Source: Sipunculus nudus (lineage: Eukaryota > Annelida > Sipuncula > Golfingiida > Sipunculidae). Taken from it: a stretch of DNA of 64,000 nucleotides. The notes under the pieces were generated by a model. The model was not told where the DNA came from. It did no database searches and saw only the letters and a list, made by a program, of their open reading frames with translations. The position numbers and the translations under genes were made by a program. Numbering within the stretch: the stretch's first letter is position 1; each line of letters starts with the position of its first letter. Location of the stretch: positions 45,348,659 to 45,412,658 of the forward strand of contig CM049313.1 in the NCBI GenBank assembly GCA_026874595.1, given 5' to 3'. Below are positions 11,596-24,468 of this stretch, in pieces.

Positions 11596-12012
11596 GTCAA
11601 GGCCCAGATTAGAATCTGGCCCAATTTAAAACTGGGCCAGCCCAGATCAAAATTTTGATTTGGACCGCCCCAGATCAAAATTCTAATCTGGGCCAGACCA
11701 GTTTTAAACTGGGCCAGCCCAGATTAAAATTTTGATCTGGGCCGGTCCAGATTACAATCCTTTGGTGAAGACTTCATGATTTAAATCTGGTCTGGACTGA
11801 TTTTAAACTGGGCTGGCCCAGTTTAGAATTTTGATCTGGGCTGGTTAAGTTTACAATCCTGTGGTGGACTGATTTTAAACTGGTCTGGCCCAGATTAGAA
11901 TTTTGATCTGGGCTGGTTAAGATTACAATCCTGTGGTGGACTGATTTTAAGCTTGGCTGGCCAAGATCAAAATTTTAATCTGGGCTAATCAAGATTACAG
12001 TACTGTGGTGGA
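11596..12012. repeat. Palindrome-rich tandem array, 72-bp unit
   Basis: GACTGATTTTAA recurs at 11795, 11867 and 11939, a strict 72-bp period. Each unit holds a near-perfect dyad around AATTTT (for example CAGATCAAAATTTTGATTTG at 11643 and CCAGATTAAAATTTTGATCT near 11719). The first 200 bp are a denser mix of the same arms in both orientations, including CCAGATTAGAATCTGG at 11604-11619, a perfect 7-bp stem. The array runs straight into a long (TA)n tract. Either strand could fold into serial hairpins. Confidence 0.85.
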
Positions 12013-12262
<250 letters not shown>

Positions 12263-13004
12263 CGTCTGGGGCAATTCTCTCTGAGCCTGTGGCCTGCTCA
12301 GATGGTTACTGGGGTGATGAGCTGTCACTCAAAACGAAATGAACATGATTGGCTCCATGTATTCCTTGCTTGGCCATGACTTCCAGCACAAGGTCTTATC
12401 TGATTGGACAAAAATACAGTGCTCCCTTCTGGTGTAGCAATTCAGGATATGAGGTCATAACAAACAGCGCTAACGATATACGTAGAAGCCTACAGGTAAA
12501 GCGATGTGTAAAGAGCGTATGGAACGGGGGACATTGATTTGGGTTTGTCTATCTGTTCCTCTGTCTGTCTGTCTGTCAGATTTTTGTTTCCTTTCGATAA
12601 CTTTCCTAAATATTATCCAATTTCATTCAAATTTGGGTCAGTGATTGCTCTCATGCATACCTGTATCTAAAATCAAACATGTACAAGAGACTTGGCGGCC
12701 CCTTGAGGCACAATTGGTGGTGATAGGCAGGGCAAGGAGGAGGTGACCACTAAGAATGTATATTCAAAAACACTGCATATTTGTAAATTTTATTCATTGT
12801 TAATGTTATAAAATGTAAAATAAATATTTTAAACCGTCATAGGTATCAACAAACTAATTTCTGAGTCAGTCATAAACCATGGCCATTTTCATGCCTTTAC
12901 TGATAAAAGATCAATATTCACTCAACAAATTACACATTCTAATGGTTGAACCTGAATTTGAGTGTGGCAGGTAATACTGGTAAAACATTATTTTAGGTAT
13001 TTTT
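12263..13004. other. No gene; (CTGT)n repeat remnant near 12540-12720
   Basis: Holds TCTGTTCCTCTGTCTGTCTG followed by a stretch with ATCCAATTTCATTCAAATTTGG, which looks like the left part of a further microsatellite-bearing element not otherwise seen here. The open frames at 12158-12379 and 12349-12537 have no domain. Confidence 0.4.
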
Positions 13005-13140
13005 AGCTCAGCTGACAATAAGTCATCTGAACTATAGTAGTGGGCCATTGTCCGTCGTCCGTCCATCTGTCTGTCCGTTTTTCTGTCCCTACGTTCCACT
13101 GGCACATTTTGAAACCATTAGATCTACAGCCTAACGACTT
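13005..13140 (+). repeat. HA/HB-type left-end fragment
   Basis: TTTTT then AGCTCAGCTGACAATAAG and TCATCTGAACTATAG, then GGGCCATTGTCCGTCGTCCG, a short CTGT run and GGCACATTTTGAAACCATTAG as in HA. The match stops there, so this is a truncated or very old copy. Confidence 0.75.
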
Positions 13141-14079
13141 TTAAATTATAAAAATAAGTACTTAAAAAGTCATGATTTATTGGTATATTTTCATAAAGGC
13201 ATGAAAAGTCATAATTAATCCTTGTGAAATGTGGGAACCCTGTAATATACAAATATATAATTGACATTGATGGTCATAAAAAGTCATAACAAAATTAATC
13301 TGTTGAAAGTATTGGAGCCCTGAAGTTGGATAAGGCATGCTCACTATTTTCTTGAACATTTTGACAAAACCTGTAATTTTCAGCAGTGTGGTTTCATATT
13401 CTGTCAACTCTCCCTATTTTTATAAAAAGTATTGTTTGAATATTTTTCTTTAACACTGATGTTTTTTATTCAACTTGAATAAATTGTGAAATCATGCCGG
13501 CATTAGTGGTGAATAATTGTAATAGGCAAGCCATCATATTTAAATGTCATGTTATGATGAATATTGTGTGGAGTAGGAAAAAAACAGACACTATATTGTA
13601 CTGAGTGATAGCATTAGTTTCATTGTGTCTAACTGGCAGCACAGTATGTTAAGGTCTGACAATGACATGTTCTTTGGTGTCCTAAAGAAATCCAACCATC
13701 AAAAGTCTACATCTTTGCAATTAAAGATGTCTGTGAAAAGTAACAATCAGAAAAGGAAAATGTGATTGGATGCTGTTAAAAGTGAAAAGGTACATGAAAA
13801 GTGAACAGCATTTATTGCAGGACTCAATTAGGTTGTAATCGTCAGTCAGTCATAATCAATAAAATTGAAAAAATCAATATGATTCATGACTCCATGCTGC
13901 TTGTCACTCTGTTATTTGCAGAAATTATTTTATTGTTCACTGATTTAGATAATTATTCCATTGAGTTGGGGAAGTGAAGACTGCGTTATAATTTTGCATG
14001 TAGTACTCACAAGAAGTGAGTAAAAAGTAGGTTACATTGTTCTTGCTCCAAATTAATTTTCATTTAATATTACATTTTT
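13141..14079. other. No gene recognised
   Basis: AT-rich unassigned sequence. The frame at 13177-13407 (minus) shows no motif. Confidence 0.5.
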
Positions 14080-15932
14080 AGCCAACATGGAGCTTAATTA
14101 TGCGGCGGCGTCGATCTGCTGTGTCCTTACGTTTAACCCATGCTATCTCAAAACCGACAGAGCAAGCAGCACCAAAATTCATGAAAGAATAAGTCACATG
14201 CCAAACTCTATCGGATTGAGCTTAATTTTTTGGCTATCTGCATTGACTTGGATTTTATAGGGAAATAGCTAAAATTGTTTAAAAATCCCCTTCCCAAAAA
14301 CCATGCATCCAGCCAAATTATTTAATATTTCCCAGAAATAGTCCCAGAAACAATATTTTTCAAGTTTGTTCAAATGGTTCCAGTTCAGTGATTTATGCCT
14401 GGTTTGATGGATGCTAAACTTTGTCATTTGGCAAAAATAGCATACTAAAATTACAATCTCGGAAGTGGCTGGAGCTATCATCACCACATTTTATGCATAT
14501 GATGGTCACATGAGTCATATTTAAAATTGAGGTATTGGTGGTGTCACCTGCATCAACCTTTTTTTACAGGGGCAATATTGGTCATCAGTACATCAACCCA
14601 TAATTTCTCAGGAATAGCATGAGCTTGCATACCCAAATTTTACACAAGAATCAGTCTTATGTCAAATGTTGTGGGATTAGATTTTTTGTGGCGCCACCTG
14701 CATCAACTTACATTTTATGGGGGGGGGGGGAGGGGGGGCTTGAAAACCTTTGAAAATCTTCTTCTCTGAAATCATTCAGCAAAAATGTCTGATATTTCAC
14801 AGAAATTATCCCAGAGAGAGGTCTCTCAGGTTTGTTCAAATGGTTCAAGGTCTGTGATTTTTGGCAGATTTACAATTTGAACTTAGTCATTTGGCCAAGT
14901 AAGCATACTAAAAAACATTTTCACAGAAATGCCAGGAAGTAGCATCAAAAAGTTTTGGAAAATGTTGGTCAGATGACTGACACATTTGAAATTGAGGTTT
15001 TTTTGTTTTTTGGTGCCACCTACAATGACCTGTAATTTTAGCCTCTTTCAGCTTAAAAATGTTTTATGATGAAACTGTCAGACTGAATGCTTTTATTTTT
15101 AACAAGAATAATCCTAGGGTAAGGCTCTTTCAATTGTAGGTCAAGACTTCACTCAGTGCAGCCAGGTACAGGTCAAGAGTTCATTCAGTGCAGTAGCTGC
15201 ACCTGCAAATTTGCATCTGTGTGCCCCGGCTGAGCTTAGTCAGCCCAGTGCACCTGATTCAAGAGAAGGTTGATGTACCGGCCTGAAATTTTGGCCTTTC
15301 TATGCATCTTTGATGGCATTCTTGTACACAAGACTGGTGTAGCCACCGTCAGTGACTTTTGCACAGCTAGTGAATGTCCCTGCTTATTTCTCAGGAGGGA
15401 TTTGATATGTCAGCCTGAAATTGTGCATGTCTATACATATCAGATGGCTTTGTTATATACAAGACAGGTGGTGCCACCTAAATGTTTGCACAGTGTATGT
15501 TCCTGCTTATTTATCAGGAGGAATTTTGTATTCCGCTTGAGATTTAGCATATGTATACATACTTTTTTTTAAATGTTAAGTACTTGCATTGTCCTTGAAA
15601 ATTAACAGTCAAGCATGTTATCACGGAAGCATTATACCTTTAACTTGTTTAAGTGCCGTTTTATAACCCATCATTGCCACTTAACAGTACTGTGAGCATT
15701 TAAAGTCAAAAACTAATGGACATATTTCTTTCATATTATGCATATACATAGACATGGGTTAGAGGAGTATGTATATTGAAATTGGGGTCATGAACTTTTC
15801 TATGAGAGTGACCTTTTCTATGAGATTGGTCTGATATTAAATGTTGCTGAAGATGGGGGCCTATTCTTAAAGGGGGGGGGGGATTAATTGTCTGGGGATA
15901 CTATGGCACCTGCGGTGCCAAGAAATATCTAG
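14080..15932 (+). repeat. HG-family Helentron-like element, copy 1
   Basis: Starts after TTTTT with AGCCAACATGGAGCTTAATT and a GTCG/CTGTGTCC stretch in the place of the microsatellite. The first two ~365-bp units carry TTTGTTCAAATGGTTCCAG-like sequence (14370, 14835) and the dyad GTGGCGCCAC (14688). Later units resemble HD cores, including AGGTGGTGCCACCT at 15466. The right end is a perfect 7-bp hairpin, TGGCACCTGCGGTGCCA (15904-15920), then 8 bp and CTAG|TT (15929-15932). A dispersed ~100-bp segment shared with 3490-3600 lies just inside the right end, so that part may be a separate insertion. Two poly-G runs (near 14720 and 15872) are present. Confidence 0.7.
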
Positions 15933-15951
15933 TTATATAAACCTTTTATCT

Positions 15952-16173
15952 GTGTTTACATTAGCTGTAGGATACAGCTTCCTGAAGAGAACAAAGGTCA
16001 CTGCACAAAATTTCAATGAACTGCTAGTAAGAACTCCAGAGGCTACCATTCACTTGCAGCTCTCTTCACTGGCTGATAAAGGATTCAAAGTACTACTTAA
16101 TTCACATAAGGTCTGCAGTGTAGGATTAACAAGAGAGTACCAATCTCTGGTGTCACAATGGAATGTCATTAAC
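15952..16173 (+). pseudogene. Isolated exon-like open segment, unrecognised
   Basis: A 74-codon open frame with ordinary amino-acid composition (contains LLVRTPEATIHLQLSSLADK) rather than the F/I/L/N-rich composition of chance frames nearby. It is preceded by a good acceptor context (CCTTTTATCTGTGTTTACATTAG, ending near 15963) and contains possible donors (CACATAAG|GT near 16108). No domain recognised and no neighbouring exon found. It could be an exon of an unseen gene, a gene fragment, or chance. Confidence 0.2.
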
Positions 16174-17606
16174 TAATTACCGAAGAGTTCATTTACCTGG
16201 AGGTCTTCTGGGAATTTAAACTCCAGTAGTAAGGATGAAATCCAAAAAATGTTTTAGGTTCTTGGTTGGATTTGATATAAATATGAAGTATCATGTTACA
16301 GGGAGTTTAAGATTATATGCATTCACCTTTTAATTGACAGAATCTTCAGTACTGATACTGTAAATTCTCAAAATCAGAATATTTTGTATAGATCAAATCA
16401 TGAATTTAACATATGAGACATGGATTTTGGTGATGTTTTATTGCAGACTTACGGTTCATATATATGCATTGGAAATGAAATATTTGTATGAAAAATATAT
16501 GTCATATATATTAAATTATAATGAAATTATAATGAAATCTAACTAGATCAGTAATTCACATGCTTATTTGAGCTGAGTGGTATAAGAAAATACTGAGACA
16601 TTTAGGCGCTTGTGTTAAAGTGAATTATAACCTTTGGCCTACAGTTTATTAGAGAACCCACATGAGCTGTACATGTATATGTTATTATATACTTCTATCA
16701 TACTGATAATTATTTTACAGCTGCTTACATTCAACCTGAATTTAAAAATGATGTATGCTACATATTGATTGCTTTTTGTGAGCCAGTACTGACCACACAC
16801 CAGTGTTCTAGGCCAAAAAGTTGATATTTCAGGACTCATACAGTTCATGCAATCTCCTGATATTGTTGAAATATAACATTCTCAGGGAAGAAAGACATTA
16901 AATTCATCCATTTGCAAGGTTTCAGTGAAAAATGTGCATGAAGGCTGCATAAAAATTCAGACCATGTTAGAGAAATATTAAAAAAAAAACTTGATGCTTT
17001 TAGAAGAAAACAGGAGGCTTGAATTGTCATGTTTTATATGTTGAAATGTGTACTTAATGGCAACCCCTTAAGGGAAATCTAACAGCTTTTTGTCATTCAA
17101 TTATGCCTTTCAATTTCCTGGTTGGCTTTTTAGATATAATTTGTCAATACATTAATTCGGTTTACCACAAACTCATTTGTCTCCATGCAGTTATTGGATA
17201 AACATATGTGAAACAACTTAAAAAATAGAATACTTAGTTCATTTCATTAGGGAAAACACTGGTGCCAAGGAGACATTCAGTATGATTATGTGTATGGATC
17301 AAGATCTTCATTCCTTCTTGGATAGATATAGATTTTATGTTTCAAACAATGAAAGACTTTCCACCAGTGTGGATGCAGATACCAAATTCCAGATGATTTG
17401 AATGACAGTGTTTTAAGTGGATCATATTAAAGTTGGCCCAGCCCTGCATGTCAAGCTATGTTTTAGATTTTATGATGGCAGTGAATGTTCTTTTTTCCCT
17501 CATCTAGGGAAACCAAGGAATACTCCTCAAATAAAAAACACTCCAATAAAAAGGAAACATTTGTAGAACTCAATAGGTAAAATGTAACCAAACGTCCTTC
17601 AGCTTG
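16174..17606. other. No gene recognised
   Basis: AT-rich, short frames only, with no similarity to other parts of the window noticed. Confidence 0.5.
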
Positions 17607-19387
17607 AACACTGTGTTTCAGGATTGTTTGATTCAAATCAAGTTGATTTTAATCCCTATTTAAATCACTTGATTTTAAAAAAATCACTGATTCATATCAA
17701 CTTTAAAAAAAGTGAGTTTTTCTATATTTTTCTTTTTTTTTTTTACAAATATTTACAATTCTATAATTTTCATTTTTATACTAAGTGCTTTAGAGGCACT
17801 TTAAAGAATGTTATACCCTCTTGAAGTCTGATTTAACATAACTGTTTTTATTTTCATCTATATAAATGCAAAACCAATAAATAATCAACATTTTCCAAAT
17901 AAATAAAATAAAAACAATACATCTCTGTTGGCTGAATTTATAAACTCTTTTGAAGGAGAATATTCAATAGAGGATATATAAAGTATTCAAGGGTGCACAT
18001 CTGTCAAATACTTTTACATTAAGCTGAACTTCACTTGCTTGTGCAACATAATTTGAAAGCATACATGTATGTTATTTAGTAAGTGGATTCCCAAGTGATA
18101 AGTAAGAATTTAAAAATGGATAAGTTGCTAGGTAATTGCAGCTGTGCAGAAATGCACAATGAGTGCAAGCATATCATCATATGGGCTTTCATAAATTGTC
18201 CATTACTATAAAGCAAATAAATAATAAAATTAAAACTAGGGACCCATGGGTCACAGCACTAAACTTAAAATTTTAGCAAATGCAGAATGTACTTATTCTA
18301 TTTCAATAATATAATCAAATACTAAATTTATGAATGCATTACAAATACCAGATGGTATTTTTTATCCTACATTTAAATTTATGATGCAAGAGCCTCTCAT
18401 GATCATATATTTGTAAAGCTATCTGTATTTTAACTATGTGCAAGTAATACATGTTTAAAATGCCCAATAGGAATATGTGAAACCTTGTAAAATCAAGAAT
18501 AAGGAAGGAAGTGGAGATCATCTGTTGTATAAAAAAACTCATTTCATTTTTTTTTACTTAAATAAAGTACTGTAAAAAATTAGAATTGTACATCTTCAAA
18601 TGAGCATAAACAAAATCTAATAAGTGTATATTTTACTCTGTAATATACACCTTAAACCATGTATTAATGCAATAAGGGAAAAGGTTATGGGGCTAAGAGT
18701 TATATCAAAGGATATATTTGATAAAAAAAAATGTGTAAGTATAATTGATAATTCTAAATACAGTTTTAAAGATTAAATTCCAGGAAAGTGTGCCCAAATT
18801 CTTTATTGAGTGTACCAGTGATATGCATGGCAAGAGATATTAATAGAATGCTCCACACTTTCATAGCAAATACATCACCATGTCAATTTTTTACAAAGTG
18901 CATTATGTTTGGGCAGAAGAATATGTATATTAAAACTGACACAAAAAGAACAGTGGTTTGAATATTAGGCGGACAAAGGGTTTTAATGAAAAATTGAGGT
19001 TTTTCCTTAATTTCTTTGGGAACTAAGACCTAGTGACCAAATTTTTGGTATGGTAGGAGATTTTGGGGATATCTAACTGTATGCAAAATTTTGGATTTGT
19101 AGATCCATTGGTTTCAAAAAGGTTCATGACTATAGCTCAGATGACTTAAAGTCAGCTAAGCTAAAATCCTCTCTTAGTGGAATATTTTGTCAAATATTAC
19201 AACACACAATGTCCAGAAGTGTGCTTGACCACAATCATTGGTTTATATTGCTTTCATTCTGTAAAGTATGACCATAATTTTTCATTTAAAAATATAAAAA
19301 AATCGATTTAAATCATAAAAATATGATTTAAACCAAACAAATCTGATTTTTTTTAAATTAAAAAAAAACAAACAACACTGTGTTTCA
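17607..19387. mobile_element. Insertion flanked by a 14-bp direct repeat, interrupted by HA
   Basis: AACACTGTGTTTCA occurs at 17607-17620 and 19374-19387. The sequence between begins GGATTGTTTGATTCAAATC and ends with the inverse motif GATTTAAACCAAACAAATC followed by a T run and an A-rich tail. Both ends carry several GATTTAAATC-type dyads. The A-rich tail and long flanking repeat fit retroposition; the inverted ends fit a foldback or TIR element. An HA element (18236-19162, minus) sits inside, leaving about 820 bp of original insertion. The class is not decided. Confidence 0.45.
18236..19162 (-). repeat. HA-family element, reversed, short form
   Basis: Read on the minus strand, it starts after TTTT with AGCTTAGCTGACTTTAAG and TCATCTGAGCTATAG. 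It then shows the HA core (ACCTCAATTTTTCATTAAAA; TGCCCAAACATAATGCACTT) and ends with TGTGACCCATGGGTC and CTAG|TTTT (plus-strand 18236-18239). This copy keeps the canonical CTAG, whereas the + copies have CTTG. About 930 bp against 2.6 kb for full copies. Confidence 0.85.
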
Positions 19388-19589
19388 ATCCTTACACCAG
19401 AATATCTCTGCATGGGGCAGGTGTTACTTTAAAACTGAATTTCACATCGACAGATGATCTCTGAAGTATCACTCTACTCCAATAAACATTACATTGAAAG
19501 CCAGCTATTCACCAACTTCTTGTGTTGCAGTCATGAGATTTCCAGTTTACTCAGCATTCATATTGATTAAATGTCGGTAATTCTTGTGA

Positions 19590-20075
19590 AGAAAAGCTAT
19601 CAAAATGCTTCTGTGATGAATGTGTAACTTTTATTTAGTTGTTAAATGAAGAGATTTCTGCCATGCTACTTTTTCCCAATGAACCAGAAGGTGTCTGAAG
19701 GAATCACTGCTTGAACACTGTCACTGCTTTAACACTGTATCAAAAATCTTCAAAGCAGTTATTCGCTACCATAAAACTTTTAGATGTTAAGAAAAGCTAT
19801 CATAAGCTTCCATTTTGGATGTGCTAGCTTGTTTATCTAAAAGCTGATAGTAAACACAGTATAAATGTTATACATGTAACTAAAGGTGATAAGGGGAATA
19901 TATATGGCAGCTAGAAGGTCACTAGTTGTAAAATGAAGATATTTTGGCCATGCTACTTTTTTTCATAGAACCAGAAGGTCTATGAAGTAATCACTACTTT
20001 AACATTGTCACTGCTTTAACACTGTATCAGAATATCTTCAAAGCAGTTAGTCTCTACTATAAAAACTGTTCAGTT
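19590..20075 (+). repeat. Imperfect tandem duplication, ~200-290 bp
   Basis: The block AAGAAAAGCTATCA...CATGCTACTTTTT...AGAACCAGAAGGT...CTTCAAAGCAGTTA occurs twice (about 19590-19790 and 19791-20075). CTTCAAAGCAG is at 19748 and 20036. The second copy holds ~88 extra bp. No open frame; function unknown. Confidence 0.8.
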
Positions 20076-21394
20076 ATTAAATAAGCCCAGAGCAATCTCT
20101 TCTTTAACACATACTTATATGTCTTTGAATGTAAAGACTGTGCACATGCATGGCTATGTGTCATGGAATGTCCCTTTATTATTTAAGGTAGTTCTAAAAA
20201 CCAATATAATGGGTCTAATATATTATATGTACTCCGACAAGTCTGAAAACTCTGACCTTGATCTTCAGGCTGGTAAAATCAGCCAAAATACAGGATTATA
20301 ATGGACTCTGTTTATAATTTTTGAAAAGGTGCAAATATCTACCTCAATTTTTTTACACAAATTGATTCAAATAAGTTCTTGGCAATTTCAAAAACTGTTG
20401 ACCTTGATCTTGGAAAGTATCCATTTATGCTTCAGCAGACCTGTTTTTGGGATACATGCTCAGTGTCATGGGGTTACAGTACTGAGCAGCATCTGTAATG
20501 CAAAAAAAAATTGTTGGTTAACACTTCTGGATTCTTTTCTGAATGAAATATGTGGAAATATGTTAGATTTAGAAAGTATTAATACAAAATAGAGCAGTTA
20601 AACACAGGTTTGTTGTAAAACTATTAGTCTTGTAGATAGGAATTTAAAATCAGAATTGATTTTTTTTACAAATTCTTTCCTTTGCAAACATATTGCTGAA
20701 AAAAATTACTTTTAGATGCAGTTTGTTTGGGACTTTTGTCCTGAAATTCTATTTTGACTGTGATGTAAGGTCATGGAAACAGAACTTGATATGATTTGAT
20801 ATTTTTATGTATACATTTCTTGGTATGTGTTTTTTTTTAATTTTTTTTTTATTTTAATATTTTTCAATATAACTGAAATTCTGCTTCACCAGCTTTCCCA
20901 AGTTGTTGCTTTTTAAGAATATAAAAATTGAAGAAATGATCCTGGAATACAATCTGCATTATGATAAAAAGTTCAGGGAACCAGATATGATTTCCTTCTT
21001 TTTCTCTGTGTACTTTGTTTGATACATTTTGCAATTCGAGAACTCGGTATAACAAAGATGGAACTTCATCAGAACTCCCTGAGATGTCATCTCCGTAGTG
21101 CAGCAAAATGTCAGGAATTATGTGATGCAATGATGGATTTTCCTTAAAAAATGTATGGATCATTGTGATTTTTTTAGCACATAAAAAGCTGGAACAAAAG
21201 CTAATAGATTATGTTAAATTGAATATGTGTATCTTTAGACACACCTTTATTAAATTCAGATATGCAGATTCTGGTTATCTGTTGGTGATCTGACTGATTT
21301 GCCAGTAGTTATAGTACAGAAGATAAGTAAAGACTGCCTTTACTCTGTGATGCTACTTTTTAAGACGTTACTTTCATTAAATAGCTCCATTTAT
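20076..21394. other. No gene recognised; one 99-codon minus-strand frame
   Basis: 20864-21163 (minus) is open for 99 codons and contains HHIIPDILLHYGDDISGSSD, with a more protein-like composition than its surroundings. No domain was recognised, and both ends run into low-complexity AT sequence. Treated as a possible decayed exon at most. Confidence 0.25.
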
Positions 21395-21908
21395 ATTCTG
21401 CTCCCAAAGAATTTGCAAAGGGTTTGTGAGTCCGTCTGTCCGTCAGTCTGTCCGTCCAGAATTAGCTTGTGGATTAAATTCAAGCCAAACTGTTTGACCA
21501 TACCTTTCATCTTGCACATATGGCACAGCGCCTACTTCTTGAAAAAGCATGTGGGCCTATTTAAAGCCAAACTGTTTGACCTAAACATTTCATTTTTCAC
21601 ATATGGCTCACCCATCCATGAATGAAGACAACTGTAGATTTTGAGGTCGCGGGGTCAAAAGTCCGAGCCACAGGGCCCACTTCTTGAAAAAACTTGTGGA
21701 CCCATATAAAGCTAAACTGTTTGACCAAAACCTTTCATCTTGAATATATGGCTCACCCACCCGTGGATGAGGAACCCAATTTAGCTTGAAGTCACAGGAG
21801 CAAAGGTCAAGGCCAGAGAACTGCCCTCTTCATTTTCACACTGTGTAATCCACCCAGTCTGATTATGCCCCATGTGCGGGGATGATCTGCTTTGACATGC
21901 CATTGTTC
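21395..21908 (+). repeat. HF-family element, copy 1
   Basis: Contains GTCCGTCTGTCCGTCAGTCT near the left end, then three ~150-bp tandem units marked by AAACTGTTTGACC, CTTTCATCTT and ATATGGCTCACCCA. It finishes with CTGCCCTCTTCATTTT, the short hairpin CCCCATGTGCGGGG and ATCTGCTTTG. The right end abuts a (TA)n tract. Same family as 46001-46455 and, reversed, 57137-57720. Long open frames across it (21299-21625) are accidental. Confidence 0.8.
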
Positions 21909-21909
21909 A

Positions 21910-21910
<1 letters not shown>

Positions 21911-21989
<79 letters not shown>
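21911..21989. repeat. (TA)n microsatellite, ~78 bp
   Basis: Pure AT/TA run directly following the HF right end. Confidence 0.95.
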
Positions 21990-21995
<6 letters not shown>

Positions 21996-23152
21996 AAATA
22001 GCTGAAAATAGCAAAAACCAGCTGACTCCACCAGGTGTCTGTACAAGTAAAATCCTAACAGACTAATGCACAGACAATTGGTGAAAACTCAAACTGCCTC
22101 AACCAGTATTAGATAATAATATTAATTTTTATAGCCACTCTGTCAGGTGGTCCATTGTCAAGATTATATGTTTTCAATGCCAGATTAATGTAGACCTTCT
22201 CTAAATATTAAAAAATATTACCATATCACTCAATTTATTGTAGGTGCTTTAATTGATATTTTCATTTATACGGTGTGGATAAGTTCAGGTATGACAGTAC
22301 TTTGAATTACATTTATTGTTAAACAAAACATTAATGCTCTCAACTTAGTTCATGCACAAATACAGAGTTTCAAATTGAACCTGCTCGCCTCAGGTTAAAA
22401 AAAATGATATCTTAGTGGCAAATAAAGAGGTCAGTTTACAGAAGTTACTCACAACGATCCTCTCTAATACCCAAATGTCTGCTATAACCTCCAAACCTCC
22501 AGGTTCTTTTGTATCCAGTGCAAACAAAACAAGACACACAGATAATCTTAATAAAAAAAATTCATACAGTTCTCTTCTTTTCATTAAACAAACAAAACCA
22601 TTTAGTCACTATCATACTAAAATTTTTACAGATATTTTTCATTCTTACTCTATAGAGATCACAATGGGCTTATATTAATAGTATCAGAGAATTTTGGCGA
22701 GTGCCTTCAATATGATGGTCTGTACAGCATGTAGTTCAGGTTGTATAATGTTGCATTTATCCTCTCCTTCATAAGACTGTACCTTTGCCTGTTTTTATTC
22801 TAATTGTAATAAAATATGACTGATTTGTATCATTTCCATTGACAATAAGCTTTATGAATGAATTTAGGCCAGTGCCTATAATACAAATCATCTTCAAGTT
22901 CAGGTTACAGACTGCATTGAACAAATGTCACCAAGTGGAAAGAGAATTGGAAAAAAAAAATACCCATGCATATTTTTTCCCCTTAGAAACCTAAATAGAT
23001 GAATTATCAACATCCAAATGATTCTGAATTATGTTCTGTGGGATTTTCAACTTGGAAATAAGTTTGGCTATCAAATTCCATGACATTTCCCTAACAAAAT
23101 AATAAAAAAAGTGTCTTTTTTGTTTGTTATATTCTGCCTGTGTTTGTGCAAG
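21990..23152. other. No gene recognised
   Basis: AT-rich. Two overlapping frames on opposite strands at 22390-22678 have no recognisable domain. A poly-A run lies near 22953. Confidence 0.5.
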
Positions 23153-24195
23153 ATTTCCCGGCCACATCGTTTTACCCATGTCCTTCCTTCTGTCATTCCG
23201 TCCTTCCGTCATTCTGTCATTCTGTCATTCCGAAATCAAACAGTTGTACGGACTTTTCTTCGCAATGCCTGCCAATATAGGCCTGATTTTTGGTGTGTGG
23301 GCAGATAATGACCAGTTACAGATTGAGTTCGCGTTTCGTTGCAGTTTACCTACTTTTGACCGTTTTACAGCTCCTAAACTTAGAAAATTTCATGAAAAAT
23401 AGAAATTTTCATGACAAATACACATGTATGGACTTTTTTTTCGCAATGCCTGCAGTTATTGGCCTGATTTTTGGTGTGTGGGCAGATATAGACCAGTTAC
23501 AGATCCAGTTCGCGTTTTGTCCCAGTTGACCTACTTTTGACCACTTTACGGCTCCTGAACATAAAAAATTTCATGAAAAATATAAACTTTCATGACAAAT
23601 ACACATGTACAGACTTTTTTTTGCAATGCCTCCAGATATTGGCCGGATTTTTGGTGTGGGCAGATATAGACCAGTTACAGATTAAGTTCGCGTTTTGTCC
23701 TAGTTGACCTACTTTTGACCACTTTACGGCTCCTGAACATAGAAAATTTCATGAAAAATATAAACTTTCATGACAAATACACATGTACAGACTTTTTTTC
23801 GCAATTCCTCCAGATATTGGCCTGATTTTTGGTGTGTGCAGATAATGACCAGTTTCAGATCGAGTTTGCTTTTCTTCCCAGTTGACCTACTTTTGACAGT
23901 TTTACAGCTCCTATTTTTGACCATATGACAGATCCTGAACATAGAAAATTTCATGAAAGACAGAAATTTTTATGTAAAATGCACATGTATGGACTTTTTT
24001 CACAATGCCTGCAGATAATGGCCTGATTTTTGGTGTGTTGCTTGATAATGACCCATTACAAATCGAGTTTGCATTTTGCCCTTGTTGACCTACTTTTGAC
24101 CATACGACACCTGAACTTAAAAAATTTTACAAAATTTAACATATGTTTCTAATTTGCCCCAGGCGAGGGCATTAGTGTCGTTCCGACACATCTAG
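23153..24195 (+). repeat. HC-family Helentron-like element, left end decayed
   Basis: The left hairpin is reduced to CCCGGCCACAT. Next come GTTTTACCCATGTCC and a long TTCCGTCATTCTGTCATTC stretch, then five ~180-bp units marked by CAATGCCTSCAGATATTGGC (near 23265, 23445, 23625, 23805 and 24005) and TTTTGACCRTTTTACGGCTC. The right end holds GGCGAGGGCAT, the inverse of the HC left arm ATGCCCCCGCC with one change, then the perfect hairpin GTGTCGTTCCGACAC (24175-24189) and ATCTAG|TT. No coding content; open frames across the units are accidental. Confidence 0.85.
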
Positions 24196-24468
24196 TTCTA
24201 AAACTGACCTTAAATTTGGGCACAATATTGCTCATAGGTGACAGATTAGCACCTGGTATTAATTTTTAACCTTGGCTTAATTCCCAAGGTCATACACTGC
24301 ATGTCTGATTTTCCATTATTCCTCAGTATTACTTGTTGATACACCTTGCAACATATTAGCTTTTCACAGTTAAAATCTGTGAATTCAGATGATGTTTCAC
24401 ATATACCATAATAATTAACTATTGACCCAAGAAATATTGATATGTGCACAGTACCTGGATACCACCAC

